Below, piece after piece: positions 39,397 to 48,483 of a stretch of 60,660 nt of DNA. The notes beneath the pieces are model-generated. The model saw only the letters and a list, made by a program, of their open reading frames with translations, was not told where the DNA came from and searched no databases. How positions within the stretch are numbered: position 1 is the stretch's first letter; every line of letters starts with the position of its first letter. A program made the translations under genes and the position numbers. Source of the DNA: Clostridia bacterium (GTDB lineage: Bacteria; Bacillota_A; Clostridia; Christensenellales; Aristaeellaceae); the NCBI GenBank assembly GCA_017509065.1, contig JAFWQM010000124.1, positions 1-60,660 on the forward strand, in the 5' to 3' direction.

Positions 39397-40035
39397 ATGA
39401 TAAACAAGCGACAAGTCATCCAGCACGCGAAAAACTATCTGGACTTGCTGGCGGCGGGAACCGACCCCATCAGCAATGAGAAAATCGAAGGGGATTCCAT
39501 CGTATCCAGGCCGCAGATGCAAAAGTGCTTCCAGTTCGTGTCCGCCATTTTGCAGGAGGTGCTGCAAAATAACGGCCTGGTTCTGCTGGATATGGAGGAG
39601 GCAGCCCGCCAGGCTCCCCCTGCCGTTCCCGTCACCGTGAATGGCAGCAGCTACGAGCTTGTGCGCAGGAAAGCGGTTTTCAGCCTCACCCCGGAGCAGA
39701 AGCAGGAGGTGCTCATTTCCCGCCTCCCCATCACGCCCGCCGAGTTCCTGAAAAACGTGAACCGCGCCGTGAATCCCGCTACCATGGAAAAACTATCCAG
39801 TAAATCCATCAATATCTGGCTGAGAAGGAACGACTATATCGCCCAGGGCAAAACCCAGGTGGTCATGAACAAAACCGTCTGGCGGCCCACCCAATTCGCC
39901 CAGGAAATCGGCATCACCGAAATGGACGTCCCCGACCCCAAAACCGGCGAGATCAAACGCCAGCTCATGTTCTCCACCCAAGCCCAGGAATACCTCCTGA
40001 CCCACCTGGACGAAATCGCCGCGGAAACAAAATAG
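39397..40035 (+). CDS. Unknown protein, last gene of the restriction operon
   Basis: The protein has 212 residues; I do not recognise it. It is soluble and has no signal peptide. The middle (PITPAEFLKNVNRAVNPATMEKLSSKSINIWL) could form a helical DNA-binding or adaptor domain, and the C-terminal part (TVWRPTQFAQEIGITEMDVPD) suggests a second small fold. Base composition equals that of hsdM, unlike the DUF2971 gene in between, so it is probably an original partner of hsdRMS. The ribosome site is weak (GGGG). It is the last gene before the element's right end at 40176. Confidence 0.6.
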   Translation: MINKRQVIQHAKNYLDLLAAGTDPISNEKIEGDSIVSRPQMQKCFQFVSAILQEVLQNNGLVLLDMEEAARQAPPAVPVTVNGSSYELVRRKAVFSLTPEQKQEVLISRLPITPAEFLKNVNRAVNPATMEKLSSKSINIWLRRNDYIAQGKTQVVMNKTVWRPTQFAQEIGITEMDVPDPKTGEIKRQLMFSTQAQEYLLTHLDEIAAETK

Positions 40036-40158
40036 CCTGCCCGCACATCCCCTCTCATTCCTCGACCAAACCAAAAAGCCGCCCGATCCTTCCCTAAATC
40101 AGACGGCTTCCTGCTTGAATCTGCTGCACTACGGCCTGTCGGCCATTATGTGTTGTTT

Positions 40159-40176
40159 TGTTCCTTATGACCATAA
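40159..40176 (-). repeat. Right terminal inverted repeat / att half-site of the element
   Basis: TGTTCCTTATGACCATAA is the complement of the left end (26884-26901) except for one base and is followed by GT (40177-40178), mirroring the left side. Confidence 0.78.
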
Positions 40177-40239
40177 GTGCAAGGGTTTTCGGACTTTTTG
40201 CCATTTTGCGAAGAGTTTCACTTATAAAGTCCAAAACAG

Positions 40240-40291
40240 AATCAGCTCCCTTCCGACGGATGACTTGCCGGTCAGGGAGCTGATTGTTTTT
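40240..40291. terminator. Terminator right of the element / downstream of the LysM gene
   Basis: AATCAGCTCCCT (40240-40251) and AGGGAGCTGATT (40274-40285) pair perfectly around a 22-base loop, followed by GTTTTTAA. It ends the minus-strand LysM gene and isolates the element. The rest of 40036-40312 holds no gene. Confidence 0.8.
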
Positions 40292-40312
40292 AAGCGATGC
40301 AGGTATCTGCCA

Positions 40313-40912
40313 TCACTCCGGCAGCCGCACCGTCACGCCGGACTTGAAGTCCTGCGGCGCGAGGCAGGGGTTGGCTTTGAGCAGATCGGCCACGGACACG
40401 CTGTATTTATCAGCCAGGGATTGCAGCGTATCCTGGTCCGCCAGTGTAACGGAAGCGGGCAGGGGGCAGGCAATGTTCTCGGCCGGGATGCACACGATAT
40501 CGCCGGCCTTAAGCGTATCCAGGTCTTTATCGCTGTTGGCGGTCTTCAGGGTATGCCAGCTCAGATTGTAGCGCAGCTGCAGGTCGCTGGCAGTCTGGCC
40601 GTTCTGCACCACGCCGCGGCGGTTTGCCGGGCAGGTATAGGCAGGGGTTTCCGGTTGGGTGCCGCCTGAAGAATCGCCCGCGCCGCCGTCCGCGTCGGGC
40701 ACGGGGCAATTGGTTCCGTCCTGCGCGGGCGTATCCGCGCTGCAGTAAGGAATGCACAGCACATCGCCGATGGTCAGGCGCGCCGGAGGGATGCTGGGAT
40801 TGGCCTCCAGCAGGTCGCGGAGCTGAACGTTCAGCCGCTGGGCGATGAGGTAAAAACTGTCGCCGCGCTTCACAGTGTAATTATACGCGCAGTTGCACCG
40901 GGTTTCAGACAT
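40313..40912 (-). CDS. Protein with three LysM domains, no signal peptide
   Basis: The protein has 199 residues. It has LysM units at about 8-55 (YNYTVKRGDSFYLIAQRLNV), 95-140 (VVQNGQTASDLQLRYNLSWHTL) and 155-198 (VTLADQDTLQSLADKYSVSV), with an Asp/Gly/Ser linker. LysM binds N-acetylglucosamine in peptidoglycan. It has eight cysteines, mostly at LysM ends (CIPYC, CIPAENIAC). The lack of an export signal together with cysteines fits a spore cortex or coat protein made in the mother cell (SafA-like role, inference). AAGGGGG lies upstream of ATG 40912. Confidence 0.83.
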   Translation of the reverse strand: MSETRCNCAYNYTVKRGDSFYLIAQRLNVQLRDLLEANPSIPPARLTIGDVLCIPYCSADTPAQDGTNCPVPDADGGAGDSSGGTQPETPAYTCPANRRGVVQNGQTASDLQLRYNLSWHTLKTANSDKDLDTLKAGDIVCIPAENIACPLPASVTLADQDTLQSLADKYSVSVADLLKANPCLAPQDFKSGVTVRLPE

Positions 40913-40994
40913 GAGCAAGCGCCCCCTTTCATGTTTTACACTGTTATTCTATGCGGGGCGATTCTGCGCGGTGACTGGAAACGGGGGAATCAGA

Positions 40995-43049
40995 TTACAG
41001 CAGCACAGCCACGGCCTCAAACGGCGCTTTCAGCTGTACGGTCAGGAGCCCGTCGGACAGGCTGACCCGATTGTCTTCGCTGCGCATCACGCGGTGGATT
41101 TTTTCGGCGGACACCGGCAGCTGGATTTCCTCCGGGAAATCGCCTCCAAAGGTGTGGATGACAGCGAGGGTTTCTTCGCCCGCTGTCCTCACCACCGCCT
41201 GCCAGCCCGTGGGATGCCGCCAGCTTGCCGACACGTTACCATAGAAGGCGGAAACGCCGTCCCGAATGACGCGCCGCGCCGCGCGGTAGAAATCCAGGCC
41301 CTCGTCCACCTTCTGCCACTGCGCCGCGCTCAGCCCCGCGATGTCGCCAGACAGGCAGAGCACGCCAAGGAAAGTATTGACCAGGGAATAATTGATCCTG
41401 CGGATGCTGTCCTTCGCCTGCAAAACGGCCCAGATCTGGGACTGCGCGGGCAGGATGACCCGGTGTAGGTTCGCGGCGATGATGGGGATTTCGGCGCACT
41501 CGTGAGCGTCGGAGAAGGAGGCCATGTCGCTGATCGCCATCATGGAGGGCTCCAGCCGGTGCCCGCCCGAGGAGCAGTTTTCGATCAGCAGGTTCGGAAG
41601 CTCTTCCCGCATCCGGCGGAAAAAGCGCTGGGTATCCAGCATGTTCTGCCGCAGGCCCTCTCCCAGGCTCTCCGCGCCGTCGCAGCCAACGCCGATGCAG
41701 CAGTTGTAATCCACCTTGATGTAGTCAAAGCCGCAGCGTTTCAGCAGGCCGATCACCCGCTCGTCCAGGTATTTCTGGGTTTCTTCCTTGCGCATGTCCA
41801 GGAAGCGGCGGTTGTCCGTATCCAGCACAGCGCCGTCCCGATGGAGCAGCATGTCCTCCCGCCGGAAAATGTCCGCGTCCTTTGTGCAGGTTTCCGGCTC
41901 GAACCACAGGCCGGGACGCATCCCGTGGCTTCGGATCATGTCTGCCGTGGCTTTCAGGCCCTGGGGAAACATATGCTTTTCTTCGGGCACCCAGTCTCCC
42001 CCGCAGTCCGACCAGCCGCCGCCGGGCTTCATGTACCAGCCCGCGTCGATCACCAGATAGTCGATGCCGCGCCCGTCCAGGCGTTCGGCGATTTTTTGCA
42101 GGTTTTCATGGGTGGGATTGCCCCAGGTGGTGCAGTATTCGTTGAACATCACGGGCAGCTCGGCGTCAGGCCGGGGCATATTGCGCCGCTGCACGGTCAA
42201 AAGCCGCTGGGACACGCTGTCCAGGCCGCCGATCCCCACGGTCAGATACGCTTCGGGCGTTTCAAACGTTTCGCCCGGCTGAACGGTTTTGGCCCAGTGG
42301 CCGAAGTCCTCGTCGGCAAGAGAGGCCATCATACTGAGGCAGTCATCCTTCCGACGGATCTCCATCTGCCAGGAGGAGGGGCAGGCCAGCTGCATGGCCC
42401 AGGTGACCCCAGCGTTCCTGTCCTCCAGCGCGGCGAAGGGAAAGTAATCCCGCACCGGCATGGAGCCGATCTGGCCGAACTTGCAGAGGCGCAGAGCGTG
42501 GCCCGTCCAGGAGCGCTCCAGCATGGCTTCCTCGATGGACTCCGTTTGCACCCGCCCTTCGGCGCTCCACATGCTGCGGACGCGGTGCAGATGCAGCGCG
42601 CCGCAGGCGTCGCCCGCCGTGAAGGGCGTGACTCCGCCGATGTTCACGCTGGACAGCAAGTTCAGCGTAACAGGGGCCTCGCCGGTGTTTTCAAACACGG
42701 AAGAAAAAACAACCGCCTGCAGGCCCGCGCTCCATTTCGCCCTGTGCGTGACCTTGCGGCCCGCGCCGTCCGACAGCACGGTTTCCATAGTATCGCCCTT
42801 CTTCTGCTGGGACACAAATTTGAGCGCATAGGAAGCGGGCGTCGTTGCCAGCGTGTGGCCGTTACCGTAGCCGTTGGGGAGCTGGTCGCCCCTGGCGTGA
42901 AGCTGAACCAGCGGTTCCGGAGCAAACTTCTTTTCGATCACTTTGTTTTCGAGCGCCGCGGGAATCAGGCGCAGGCTCATCCGGCCGTTTTCATCCAGGA
43001 AATAAGTGAGCAGCATATCTCCGAACCGAAATTCACTGAAACGTTTCAC
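40995..43049 (-). CDS. GH36 alpha-galactosidase
   Basis: The protein has 684 residues from GTG 43049 (AGGAGG nine bases upstream). It has a beta-sandwich N-terminal domain, then a TIM barrel with LVIDAGWY, GLWFEPE, the nucleophile in YIKVDYN (Asp about 446) and the acid/base in FSDAHECAE (Asp about 513), followed by a C-terminal beta domain. It removes alpha-1,6-galactose from raffinose-type sugars or galactomannan; no signal peptide is visible, so it is cytoplasmic. A perfect 12-base palindrome TGAAACGTTTCA (43037-43048) overlaps the start codon and is a likely operator for the divergent LacI protein. Confidence 0.9.
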   Translation of the reverse strand: MKRFSEFRFGDMLLTYFLDENGRMSLRLIPAALENKVIEKKFAPEPLVQLHARGDQLPNGYGNGHTLATTPASYALKFVSQQKKGDTMETVLSDGAGRKVTHRAKWSAGLQAVVFSSVFENTGEAPVTLNLLSSVNIGGVTPFTAGDACGALHLHRVRSMWSAEGRVQTESIEEAMLERSWTGHALRLCKFGQIGSMPVRDYFPFAALEDRNAGVTWAMQLACPSSWQMEIRRKDDCLSMMASLADEDFGHWAKTVQPGETFETPEAYLTVGIGGLDSVSQRLLTVQRRNMPRPDAELPVMFNEYCTTWGNPTHENLQKIAERLDGRGIDYLVIDAGWYMKPGGGWSDCGGDWVPEEKHMFPQGLKATADMIRSHGMRPGLWFEPETCTKDADIFRREDMLLHRDGAVLDTDNRRFLDMRKEETQKYLDERVIGLLKRCGFDYIKVDYNCCIGVGCDGAESLGEGLRQNMLDTQRFFRRMREELPNLLIENCSSGGHRLEPSMMAISDMASFSDAHECAEIPIIAANLHRVILPAQSQIWAVLQAKDSIRRINYSLVNTFLGVLCLSGDIAGLSAAQWQKVDEGLDFYRAARRVIRDGVSAFYGNVSASWRHPTGWQAVVRTAGEETLAVIHTFGGDFPEEIQLPVSAEKIHRVMRSEDNRVSLSDGLLTVQLKAPFEAVAVLL
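43037..43048. promoter_or_regulatory. LacI-type operator at the GH36 start codon
   Basis: TGAAACGTTTCA is a perfect palindrome with the central CG usual for LacI-family sites. It lies in the untranslated/start region of the GH36 gene, about 120 bases from lacI. A related site is at 49352-49363. Confidence 0.65.
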
Positions 43050-43168
43050 GTCGTGTAACCTCCTGTTTTTCTTTTGTTTGATTATAGCACAAAACGTCAA
43101 AAAAGTGAAAAAATATTTGTGTTTCCGGGAAAAACCTGATAGAATGGAAGGGACAAGGAGGCGAGCGC

Positions 43169-44182
43169 ATGGCGGCCACGATGAAGGACATTTCCCGGGA
43201 AACAGGCCTGGGTTTAGCGACCATATCCAAGTATTTCAATGGCGGCACAGTGAAAGAAAACAACCGCCTGCTGATCGAGGCGGCGGTGAAGAAGCTGCAC
43301 TATGTGCCCAATGAGATGGCCCGCAGCCTGAAAACCCAGCATTCCCGCGTGATCGGGGTCGTGATCCCCGAGCTGAGCAACGCCTTTATCACGTCCATTA
43401 TTTCCGCCATGGAGGATATCCTGCGGAAAAAGGACTACGCCATCGTCGTCTGCGACTGCCGCAGTGACCCGAAGCGGGAGAAGGAAGCGGTGGAATTCCT
43501 GCTGCATCGGCGCGTGGACGGCCTGATCAACATGGCGACCGACGCCACAGGCAGGCACCTGAAAGCCGCGCTGAACGCCGACATTCCCATCCTGCTGGTG
43601 GACAGGCTGATCGATTCCCTGCGCGGCAAGACGAGCGCTGTCGTGATCGATAACGTCCATGCCGCGGGCCAGGCAGTCAGAAAGCTGACCGGTCTGGGGC
43701 ACCGGAAAATCGGCCTGGTGCTGGGCAGCCCGCATCTGTATACGACGGACTGCCGCCTGACCGGCTACCTGAACGCGCTGAAAGAAGCGGGCATCGCTCC
43801 GTCCGAACAATATATCCGCTATGGGGATTACACCCTGGACGGCGGCTACCAGGCGGCGCAAAGCCTGATGGCAATGAAAGACCGGCCCACGGCGCTGTTT
43901 GTGACCAATTTTGAAATGACGCTCGGCGCGATGCTGGCGCTGAATCAGGGCGGCATCCGTGTGCCGGAGGATCTGTCGGTGATCGGGTTTGACAAGCTGG
44001 AGCTGTTCGGGGCGATCTTTCCCGATCTGACGCTCATCCGCCAGCCGCAGCTGAGCATCGGCCGGGAGAGCGCCAACCTGATGCTTGACCTGCTCAGCGA
44101 ACGCGACAGCGTCTGCCACCGCATCGTGACCCTGAGCACAGAACTTGCGGAAGGGAAATCGGTGCAGGCAATAAAGGGGTAA
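43169..44182 (+). CDS. LacI-family transcriptional regulator
   Basis: The protein has 337 residues. The N-terminal HTH is ATMKDISRETGLGLATISKYFNG with hinge helix YVPNEMARSLKTQHS. The periplasmic-binding-like effector domain covers 60-330 (RVIGVVIPELSNAF, LLVDRLIDS, SVIGFDKLELF). It is divergent from the GH36 gene and close to a sugar operon, so it probably represses both in the absence of an inducing sugar such as a galactoside. AGGAGG lies seven bases upstream of the ATG. The HTH recognition part (LATISKYFNGG) departs a little from the common VSRVLNG. Confidence 0.92.
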   Translation: MAATMKDISRETGLGLATISKYFNGGTVKENNRLLIEAAVKKLHYVPNEMARSLKTQHSRVIGVVIPELSNAFITSIISAMEDILRKKDYAIVVCDCRSDPKREKEAVEFLLHRRVDGLINMATDATGRHLKAALNADIPILLVDRLIDSLRGKTSAVVIDNVHAAGQAVRKLTGLGHRKIGLVLGSPHLYTTDCRLTGYLNALKEAGIAPSEQYIRYGDYTLDGGYQAAQSLMAMKDRPTALFVTNFEMTLGAMLALNQGGIRVPEDLSVIGFDKLELFGAIFPDLTLIRQPQLSIGRESANLMLDLLSERDSVCHRIVTLSTELAEGKSVQAIKG

Positions 44183-44212
44183 GAGACGGTTTCTCTTACC
44201 CCTTTCCGTTTT
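44173..44212. terminator. Bidirectional terminator lacI / fucU
   Basis: AAAGGGGTAAGAGA (44173-44186) pairs perfectly with TCTCTTACCCCTTT (44192-44205), followed by CCGTTTTA. It overlaps the lacI stop codon and also ends the minus-strand sugar operon. Confidence 0.88.
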
Positions 44213-44636
44213 AAACCACGCCTTTTTTCAGGATAATATTGGCGTACAGCGCCTTTTCGCTGGTGGCGATACAGGCGTAGCACTTCGCGCCCCGGGGATA
44301 AAATTCAGGCTTCTGCACCGCGATCTCCCGCAGGCCGTCCTTTTCGTATTTTTTCCCGATCTCCCGGTAGGTGTCCCAGATTTCAGGTTTATAGGGATCG
44401 TCCGGCAGCACGGCCATGAGGATGGCGGGATGCTCCACGTAGGGGTCGAGGGGGAAGAATTGCAGGATGGCGTCCAGGATTTCGGGGATGCCATGGCCAT
44501 CCAGCCGCACGCATTTTTCCGGGCAGCCGAACTTGGGATAGTTGCCGTCGCAGAGAAGCAGTTCGTCTCCGTGGCCCATCTCCATCAGGATCTTCAGCAG
44601 GTCAGGCGTCAGGATGGAAGGGATTCCTTTCAGCAT
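44211..44636 (-). CDS. FucU/RbsD family sugar mutarotase
   Basis: The protein has 141 residues. Family motifs are MLKGIPSILTPDLLKILMEMGHGDELLLCDGNYP with the catalytic His/Asp pair, and the C-terminal AIATSEKALYANIILKKGVV. It interconverts anomers of a free sugar (L-fucose or ribose type). It is the last gene of the aldolase operon, 11 bases after the aldo/keto reductase gene, and would supply the anomer needed by the kinase or the reductase. Confidence 0.9.
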   Translation of the reverse strand: MLKGIPSILTPDLLKILMEMGHGDELLLCDGNYPKFGCPEKCVRLDGHGIPEILDAILQFFPLDPYVEHPAILMAVLPDDPYKPEIWDTYREIGKKYEKDGLREIAVQKPEFYPRGAKCYACIATSEKALYANIILKKGVV

Positions 44637-44647
44637 GCCGGTTCACC

Positions 44648-45658
44648 TCACTTCACGATCACGCCGTCCTCGTCCCACAGGTCATGCCAGGAAGTGGCGC
44701 CGGGCCACAGGAACACCTGGCCTTTGATGAGGCGGCAGTTCTTGTCCACGCCCTTCATGATCTCCATTTCCGCGTCCGTGAGCGGGTCTTTCACCGTGCA
44801 TTCCAGGTTGGACACGTATTCGTTTTCGTAGATGGAGAAGGGGATGGGAATTTGGCCCCGCTGCACCGCCCATTTGAGGCAGATGACCGCGGGATGCACG
44901 CCGTGGGCCTTGGCGATAGCCACCAGCTCGGGCACCTGAATGTCCGCGATGTCGTCGGGCGTCGTGTCGCGGTCAGGCCGGGTGGGGCTGCCGATGGGGC
45001 AGAAGCCGATGGGCGCGATGCCGTGAGCCACTACATAGTCATACAGCTCCGGCTGCTGGAAGCAGGGATGCAGCTCCATTTCGATCACAGTAGGCTTGAC
45101 GCGGCACAGGGGCAGCACAGCCTCCAGCTTCGGGATGGTCATGCTGCTCATGCCCAGGTTGCGCACCAGACCCATGTCGTACAGCCGCTCCATCTGCCGC
45201 CAGGTGCGCATGAACTCGTCCACGGAGAAAGGCTTGCTGTCGGGGTTGCGGCTGTCGCCGTCGCAGCCCGGGGCGTGGTAGTTCGGGAAGGGCCAGTGGA
45301 CAAAGTAGAAGTCCAGGTAAGAAAGCCGCAGGTCTTTGAGCGTCTTGGCGCAGGACAGAAGCACGTCGCCCTGGCCGTGCATGTCGTTCCACACCTTGGA
45401 CGTGATGAACAGCTCCTCGCGTTTTACCACGCCCTCGTTCATCGCGTCCTCGAACACCTGGCCAATCAGGTCTTCGTTGCCGTACACGGCCGCGCAGTCG
45501 AACAGCCGGTAACCGCACCGGATGGCCCCGGCCACGGCCTGGCTCACCTGCTTGGGCGTGAACCGGTCGCTGCCGAAGGTGCCCATGCCGATGCAGGGGA
45601 TTTCCTGGCCGCTCGACAGCTTCCGCTTCGGCACCAGTTTCGGGTCAATAAATGCCAT
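44648..45658 (-). CDS. Aldo/keto reductase
   Basis: The protein has 336 residues. The (beta/alpha)8 barrel has CIGMGTFGSDRF and GYRLFDCAAVYGNED (catalytic Asp and Tyr), then DFYFVHWPFP and the C-terminal NADPH-binding stretch. It reduces a sugar or polyol carbonyl in the cytoplasm. The ATG at 45658 has AAGGAGG upstream; the open frame extends further without support. It lies between the GatD-like dehydrogenase and fucU in the operon. Confidence 0.9.
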   Translation of the reverse strand: MAFIDPKLVPKRKLSSGQEIPCIGMGTFGSDRFTPKQVSQAVAGAIRCGYRLFDCAAVYGNEDLIGQVFEDAMNEGVVKREELFITSKVWNDMHGQGDVLLSCAKTLKDLRLSYLDFYFVHWPFPNYHAPGCDGDSRNPDSKPFSVDEFMRTWRQMERLYDMGLVRNLGMSSMTIPKLEAVLPLCRVKPTVIEMELHPCFQQPELYDYVVAHGIAPIGFCPIGSPTRPDRDTTPDDIADIQVPELVAIAKAHGVHPAVICLKWAVQRGQIPIPFSIYENEYVSNLECTVKDPLTDAEMEIMKGVDKNCRLIKGQVFLWPGATSWHDLWDEDGVIVK

Positions 45659-45696
45659 GTTCTTCTCCTCCTTTTCCAATGAGTTGTATTTGTGGT

Positions 45697-46749
45697 TTAT
45701 TCTTCCTCGTTGATCAGCATGATCTTGCCGTGCACGTCGCGGGGGTTTTTATAGAGGGCGAAGGCTTCGGCGGCCCGGCTCAGGGGGAATTTGCGGAAGA
45801 TCATGGAGGGATCGAATTTCAATTGGCCGGTGGCGAAGCAGTGAGCGGTGAGCTGCCATTCCTTCCCGGGGAAAGGCGCGGAATAGCTCATCCAGCTGCC
45901 GGTCAGATAGAATTCCTTGCGGTTCATGTTTTCCCACTGGGCGGGGGTGAAGGTGAGATCGGTGTGCGGCGTGCCGATGAAGCAGACGCGCGCCTTGTTC
46001 GCGGCCAGGTCAAAGGCCATGCGCATGGTGACAGGATTCCCGGCGGTCTCAAACACGTTTTCGTAGCCCTTGCCATGAGTCAGCGCTTTGGCTTCCTGCA
46101 TGAAGCCGTCCTTCAGGGTGTTGACCGTTTCGTCCGCCCCCAGCCTGCGGGCCAGAGCCAGCCGCCCGTCGTCGATATCGAAGGCCACGATCTTTTTCGC
46201 GCCGAAGATTTTCGCCCATTGCAGGGTAAAAATACCGATGGTGCCGCAGCCCAAAATCGCCACGGTCTCGCCGCCCTTATATCCTGCCTGCAAAAGGCCG
46301 TGCACCGCCACGGTGGAGGGCTCGAACATAGCGGCCTGCTCGTAGGGAATGGCGGAGTCATACTTGATGGCGTTGGCGGCGGGGATGACCACGTACTGGG
46401 CGAAGCTGCCCTGCTCCCGGCTGCCGATGAAGCTGTAATGGCGGCAGAGGGAGAAGTTGCCCAGCTGGCAGTCGTCGCACTTCATGCAGGGCAGGAGCGG
46501 CGCGCCGCTGACCGTGTCGCCGGCCTTCACATTTTCGACGCCTTCGCCGATTTCCACCACGTCGCCGCTGAACTCGTGGCCCAGCACGATGGGATAGAAA
46601 TGCGCCCCATTATGCAGCACACGCGGTACGTCGCTGCCGCAGATGCCGGTGGCTCTGACGCGCACCTTTACCGTGCCGGGCTTCACTGCGGGTGTTTCCC
46701 AGTCCGCGTAGCGGATATCCTCATTGCCGTACAGAACAGCCGCTTTCAT
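45697..46749 (-). CDS. Zinc-dependent polyol dehydrogenase, GatD-like
   Basis: The protein has 350 residues of the medium-chain dehydrogenase family. The catalytic zinc site is GICGSDVPR and GHEFSGDVVEIG; the structural zinc cysteines are CMKCDDCQLGNFSLC. The Rossmann motif is LGCGTIG. It is closest in style to galactitol-1-phosphate 5-dehydrogenase, which forms tagatose-6-phosphate; sorbitol or threonine dehydrogenase types are alternatives. The neighbouring aldolase and kinase would complete a galactitol/tagatose route (inference). Confidence 0.88.
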   Translation of the reverse strand: MKAAVLYGNEDIRYADWETPAVKPGTVKVRVRATGICGSDVPRVLHNGAHFYPIVLGHEFSGDVVEIGEGVENVKAGDTVSGAPLLPCMKCDDCQLGNFSLCRHYSFIGSREQGSFAQYVVIPAANAIKYDSAIPYEQAAMFEPSTVAVHGLLQAGYKGGETVAILGCGTIGIFTLQWAKIFGAKKIVAFDIDDGRLALARRLGADETVNTLKDGFMQEAKALTHGKGYENVFETAGNPVTMRMAFDLAANKARVCFIGTPHTDLTFTPAQWENMNRKEFYLTGSWMSYSAPFPGKEWQLTAHCFATGQLKFDPSMIFRKFPLSRAAEAFALYKNPRDVHGKIMLINEEE

Positions 46750-46765
46750 TTGGGTTCCCTTCCTT

Positions 46766-48244
46766 TCACATCATGTCTTTCAGATGTTCATATAGCTGTC
46801 GGTAGGTCTGATAGCCTTTATCATAGATTTCTTTTCTGGAAGCGTCAGGCTTGAACGTCCGGCGGACGCTGACGGTTTTGGCGGCGGCTTCCTCAAAGCT
46901 GGCATATACGCCCGTTCCCACGCCTGCAAGGATGGCAGCGCCTAAGGTGGTGGCGGTGTCGCTGGCGGGCACTTCGATGGCGCAGCCGGTCACGTCCGCC
47001 TTGATCTGCGTCCAGACCCGGCTGTTCGCGCTGCCGCCCATGGCGCGAAGCGTACCGGCCTTCGCTCCGGCGGCTCCCGCCACTTCCAGATTATGGCGCA
47101 GCGCGTAAGCCACGCCCTCCATGCAGGCGCGGATCATCTGCGCCCGGGACACGCCGAAGCGCAGGCCGAAGAACACGCCGCAGGCGTTGGGGTTCCAGAG
47201 CGGACTGCGCTCCCCGGCCATGTACGGCAGGAACGTGACCCCGTCGCTGCCGGCGGGCACAGTGTCGGCCAGCGCGCTCATTTCCTCAAAGCTCAGTTCG
47301 GGGCAGATGGTTTCTCGCAGCCATTTCAGCGCGCCGCCGCCGCCGGTGGTGCCGCCCTGGAGAAGCCAGCGGCCCGGCACCACATGGAAACCCAGGATCA
47401 AGCGCGGGTCAGCGGCGTATTGGTCAATGCAGATGCTCATGCCGCCAGCCTGGCCGCCCTGCTCCTGGGTCTGGCCCGGCGATACCACGCCCGCGCCCAG
47501 GGTGCCGCAGGCCGCGTCCAGGCCGCCCGCGACCACGGGAATTCCGGGAACCAGGCCGCAGTTTTCCGCCGCTTCCTTCGTCAGACGCCCCACCACCTGA
47601 TGGCAGGGAACGATAGGCGGCAGGAGCTTTTCGGGGATGCCCAGGCGCTTGCAGATGTCCAGATTCCATTGTCCCATCCGCATGTCAAAGCAGGCCAGGC
47701 CGTAGCCCTGGGACATGTCCTGGGTGATTTCACCCGTCATGCGGTACACGATGAAGCTGTTGGACTGGAGGATTTTATCGGTCTTTGCGAAAACCTCCGG
47801 GCGATTTTGCTGATACCACAGGATTTTCGGCCAGGTGTAGCCCGGCTGCACCGGATTGCCGCAGACGGAAAAAAGCTCTTCCTCCGGAATTCGCTCTTTT
47901 ACTTCCCGGCAGATGTCGCTGCAACGGGTGTCCGTCCAGATGGGCGTGGGGCAAAGAACGTTACCCTGCGCGTCCACGGCGATGGCAGACCAGCTTTGCC
48001 CGTCCACGCCGATGCTCGCGATGTCATGCGGGTTGACGCCGCCCTCCCCCATCATCTCCCGGATGGCTTTGCATACGCCGTCCCACCAGGCGTCCGGCTC
48101 CTGCTCAGCCCAGCCGCGCCGGGGATACTGCACGGGATAATCGCACCCGCCCTGGGCCAGCACCCGGCCCTCCGGGTCGAATAGCGCTGTTTTGCAGGCC
48201 GACGTGCCGATGTCCACGCCAAGCAAACAGGTTTTCATACGCAA
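46766..48244 (-). CDS. FGGY-family sugar kinase (xylulokinase-like)
   Basis: The protein has 492 residues. The family ends are LLGVDIGTSACKTALFD (first phosphate loop) and the C-terminal RAMGGSANSRVWTQIKADVTG with the ATPase motif, and TFLPYMAGERSPLWNP in between. It phosphorylates a ketose or other open-chain sugar. TTG 48244 with AAAGG nine bases upstream is the better start; ATG 48238 is two codons inside. It is separated from the upstream aldolase gene by a 240-base repeat-rich gap but is probably co-transcribed. Confidence 0.9.
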   Translation of the reverse strand: MRMKTCLLGVDIGTSACKTALFDPEGRVLAQGGCDYPVQYPRRGWAEQEPDAWWDGVCKAIREMMGEGGVNPHDIASIGVDGQSWSAIAVDAQGNVLCPTPIWTDTRCSDICREVKERIPEEELFSVCGNPVQPGYTWPKILWYQQNRPEVFAKTDKILQSNSFIVYRMTGEITQDMSQGYGLACFDMRMGQWNLDICKRLGIPEKLLPPIVPCHQVVGRLTKEAAENCGLVPGIPVVAGGLDAACGTLGAGVVSPGQTQEQGGQAGGMSICIDQYAADPRLILGFHVVPGRWLLQGGTTGGGGALKWLRETICPELSFEEMSALADTVPAGSDGVTFLPYMAGERSPLWNPNACGVFFGLRFGVSRAQMIRACMEGVAYALRHNLEVAGAAGAKAGTLRAMGGSANSRVWTQIKADVTGCAIEVPASDTATTLGAAILAGVGTGVYASFEEAAAKTVSVRRTFKPDASRKEIYDKGYQTYRQLYEHLKDMM

Positions 48245-48286
48245 TGTAAGCTACCTTTCATCTATGACGAGCAGCCAAGCAACAAC

Positions 48287-48454
48287 CGCAAGGGGGTGTC
48301 GGGGGAACTCCCCCGACTGTAATCGTATCGACCGGCTTTGCCGGTCGGGCGGGGATTTCCGTCAGGAAATCTTCCTTGCGGTTTTTCCGCCCGGGAGCGA
48401 AGCGACAGGAAAAACCGAGGGGGTTTACGCAAGGGGGAAGTATTCCCCCTTGCG
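48287..48454. repeat. 168-base palindromic element (MITE-like) inside the sugar operon
   Basis: Ends are CGCAAGGGGG (48287-48296) and CCCCCTTGCG (48445-48454), inverted repeats of 10 bases. Internal hairpins are GTCGGGGGAA/CTCCCCCGAC (48298-48317), CGACCGGC/GCCGGTCG (48329-48347) and GATTTCC/GGAAATC. No open frame of note lies within. It stands between the aldolase and kinase genes. Confidence 0.7.
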
Positions 48455-48483
48455 TGCCATTCAGTGATAGCTGAATGGCAATA

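Noticed and set aside
43037..43048. Catabolite-responsive element (CcpA site)
   Set aside because: The 12-base palindrome has the wrong length and spacing for the usual 14-base cre, and a dedicated LacI gene is adjacent. It is not fully excluded.
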